This document shows positions 13,581 to 14,315 of a DNA stretch of 14,315 bases, in pieces. Origin of the DNA: JAGXQV01 sp041674485 (lineage in GTDB: Bacteria; Pseudomonadota; Gammaproteobacteria; Burkholderiales; Sulfuricellaceae); NCBI GenBank assembly GCA_041674485.1, contig JBAYVP010000111.1, positions 1 through 14,315 on the forward strand. Reading direction: 5' to 3'. Every line of letters starts with the position of its first letter. The first letter of the stretch is position 1. Below the pieces are notes generated by a model. The model had not been told where the DNA came from. It saw only the letters and a list, made by a program, of their open reading frames with translations, and did no database searches. The position numbers and the translations under genes are program-made.

Positions 13581-14139
13581 ATGGGGTTTGATGAGAATGT
13601 TTTTATAAATTGCCCGTTCGACGAGGCGTTTTATCCGCTGTTGCGACCGCTCCTGTTTACCGTAATCTATGTTGGCTTGAATCCACGAATCTCACTTGAG
13701 AGCATGGATTCCGGTCAGCCAAGAATTCAGAAGATTGTCTCGTTGATCGAAGAATCGAAGTATGGAATACACGATCTGTCGCGCATAAAGGCACATAAAG
13801 GCAGAGAAAGTAGGCGAATACTTTAGACTCAACATGCCATTTGAACTGGGACTGGATGTAGGTTGCCGCCTATATAAGGGCGGCCAATGGTCTGAGAAGA
13901 AGTGCCTGATTCTCGAAGCGGAAAGGTATCGTTTCCAGGCAGCCATCTCCGATCTTTCCAGTTCAGACATCGCAGTACATAGGAATGATCCGGAAGAGAT
14001 CGTTGCCGTGGTGCGCAATTGGCTTAACGGTGAAGTCTATTCGGTGGCGCATGGCCCCACAAAAATTTGGAATGCCTTTAATGCGTTTATGGCGGACAAT
14101 TACGATCAACTGGCTGCCAATGGATTTTCCAACGATTAA
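13581..14139 (+). pseudogene. TIR/nucleoside-deoxyribosyltransferase-like protein, frameshifted by a 10-bp tandem duplication
   Basis: The first part (13581-13826) reads MGFDENVFINCPFDEAFYPLL and on to EESKYGIHDLSRIKA. The rest is in the +1 frame and reads AEKVGEYFRLNMPFELGLDV, ending FMADNYDQLAANGFSND. CATAAAGGCA occurs twice in tandem (13784-13793, 13794-13803); dropping one copy gives a single open frame of 182 residues running DLSRIKAEKVGEYFRLN. The order FINCPFD, ...YGIHDLSR, ...MPFELGLDVG resembles nucleotide-processing Rossmann-like folds such as TIR or nucleoside deoxyribosyltransferase, with the Glu of FELG as a possible catalytic residue. That relation is inferred from pattern only. 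The start has a weak ribosome binding site and may be coupled to the preceding gene. Confidence 0.85.
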
Positions 14140-14178
14140 GGTTAGGTCGTGATCGCGAAGCGAGCCACGACCTGAACC
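14140..14178. terminator. Strong stem-loop after the TIR-like gene
   Basis: AGGTCGTG (14144-14151) pairs with CACGACCT (14166-14173). An inner TCGC/GCGA stem closes a 3-base loop, and outer GGTT/AACC pairing extends the stem past a 1-base bulge. It starts directly after the stop codon. No T tract follows, so it may be a Rho-type or mRNA-stabilising hairpin, or a REP-like repeat. The remaining bases to 14315 are AT-rich and show no gene. Confidence 0.5.
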
Positions 14179-14315
14179 GTTTTAGGTACACCGTGAGTAC
14201 GTTCACCTATCGTGATGTAGAAATGGGCATTTTTGGTCAAGTTAAATGATGGGGAGCATTACATCTTGATGATTTTTTGACATTTTCACGATCAATGATG
14301 GGATGCGAGATTCCC

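Noticed and set aside
14271..14315. TTGACA at 14277-14282 as a promoter for a gene beyond the window
   Set aside because: No -10 box at a suitable spacing is visible before the window ends.

Overview
The window looks like a betaproteobacterial chromosome, most plausibly Nitrosomonadales/Gallionellales. The reasons are the tRNA-Ser(GGA) - 4.5S RNA - dnaX - ybaB - recR order, GC-rich coding regions with strong third-position GC bias, and the divergent ygfZ/ygfX pair. Order and family assignments come from reading the sequence; no database search was run.

Layout: (1) 1-493, the 3' part of an IS3-family insertion sequence whose transposase carries a frameshift, followed by AT-rich, gene-poor DNA with a perfect 28-bp inverted repeat (853-932). 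(2) 1022-4002, a housekeeping block on the + strand: promoter, tRNA-Ser, ffs, dnaX, ybaB and recR, serving translation, protein targeting, replication and recombination repair. (3) 4210-8034, a second conserved block: a beta-CASP metallo-hydrolase and ygfZ on the - strand, and ygfX diverging on the + strand. A PIN/Phd toxin-antitoxin (TA) pair sits between the hydrolase and ygfZ. (4) 8047-9567, an accessory patch: a second PIN/Phd pair whose toxin is frameshifted, a broken second copy of ygfX, and a 352-bp mobile-looking element with 41-bp terminal inverted repeats. (5) 9580-13232, a two-gene cyclic-di-GMP signalling operon: a degenerate EAL-HDOD protein overlapping a PAS-PAS-GGDEF-EAL protein by ATGA. 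(6) 13335-14139, a small DUF2188-like gene followed by a gene resembling the TIR/nucleoside-deoxyribosyltransferase class, frameshifted by a 10-bp tandem duplication.

Most interesting: both TA pairs lie exactly at the 3' end of a conserved gene (ygfZ, ygfX), and in both cases a second, slightly diverged copy of that gene end lies on the far side of the cassette. The old order appears to have been hydrolase-ygfZ-ygfX-(EAL-HDOD), with two accessory cassettes inserted later and imperfect direct repeats of the host gene ends left behind. Several accessory genes (transposase, second toxin, second ygfX, the TIR-like gene) are broken by small indels, while the housekeeping genes all look intact.
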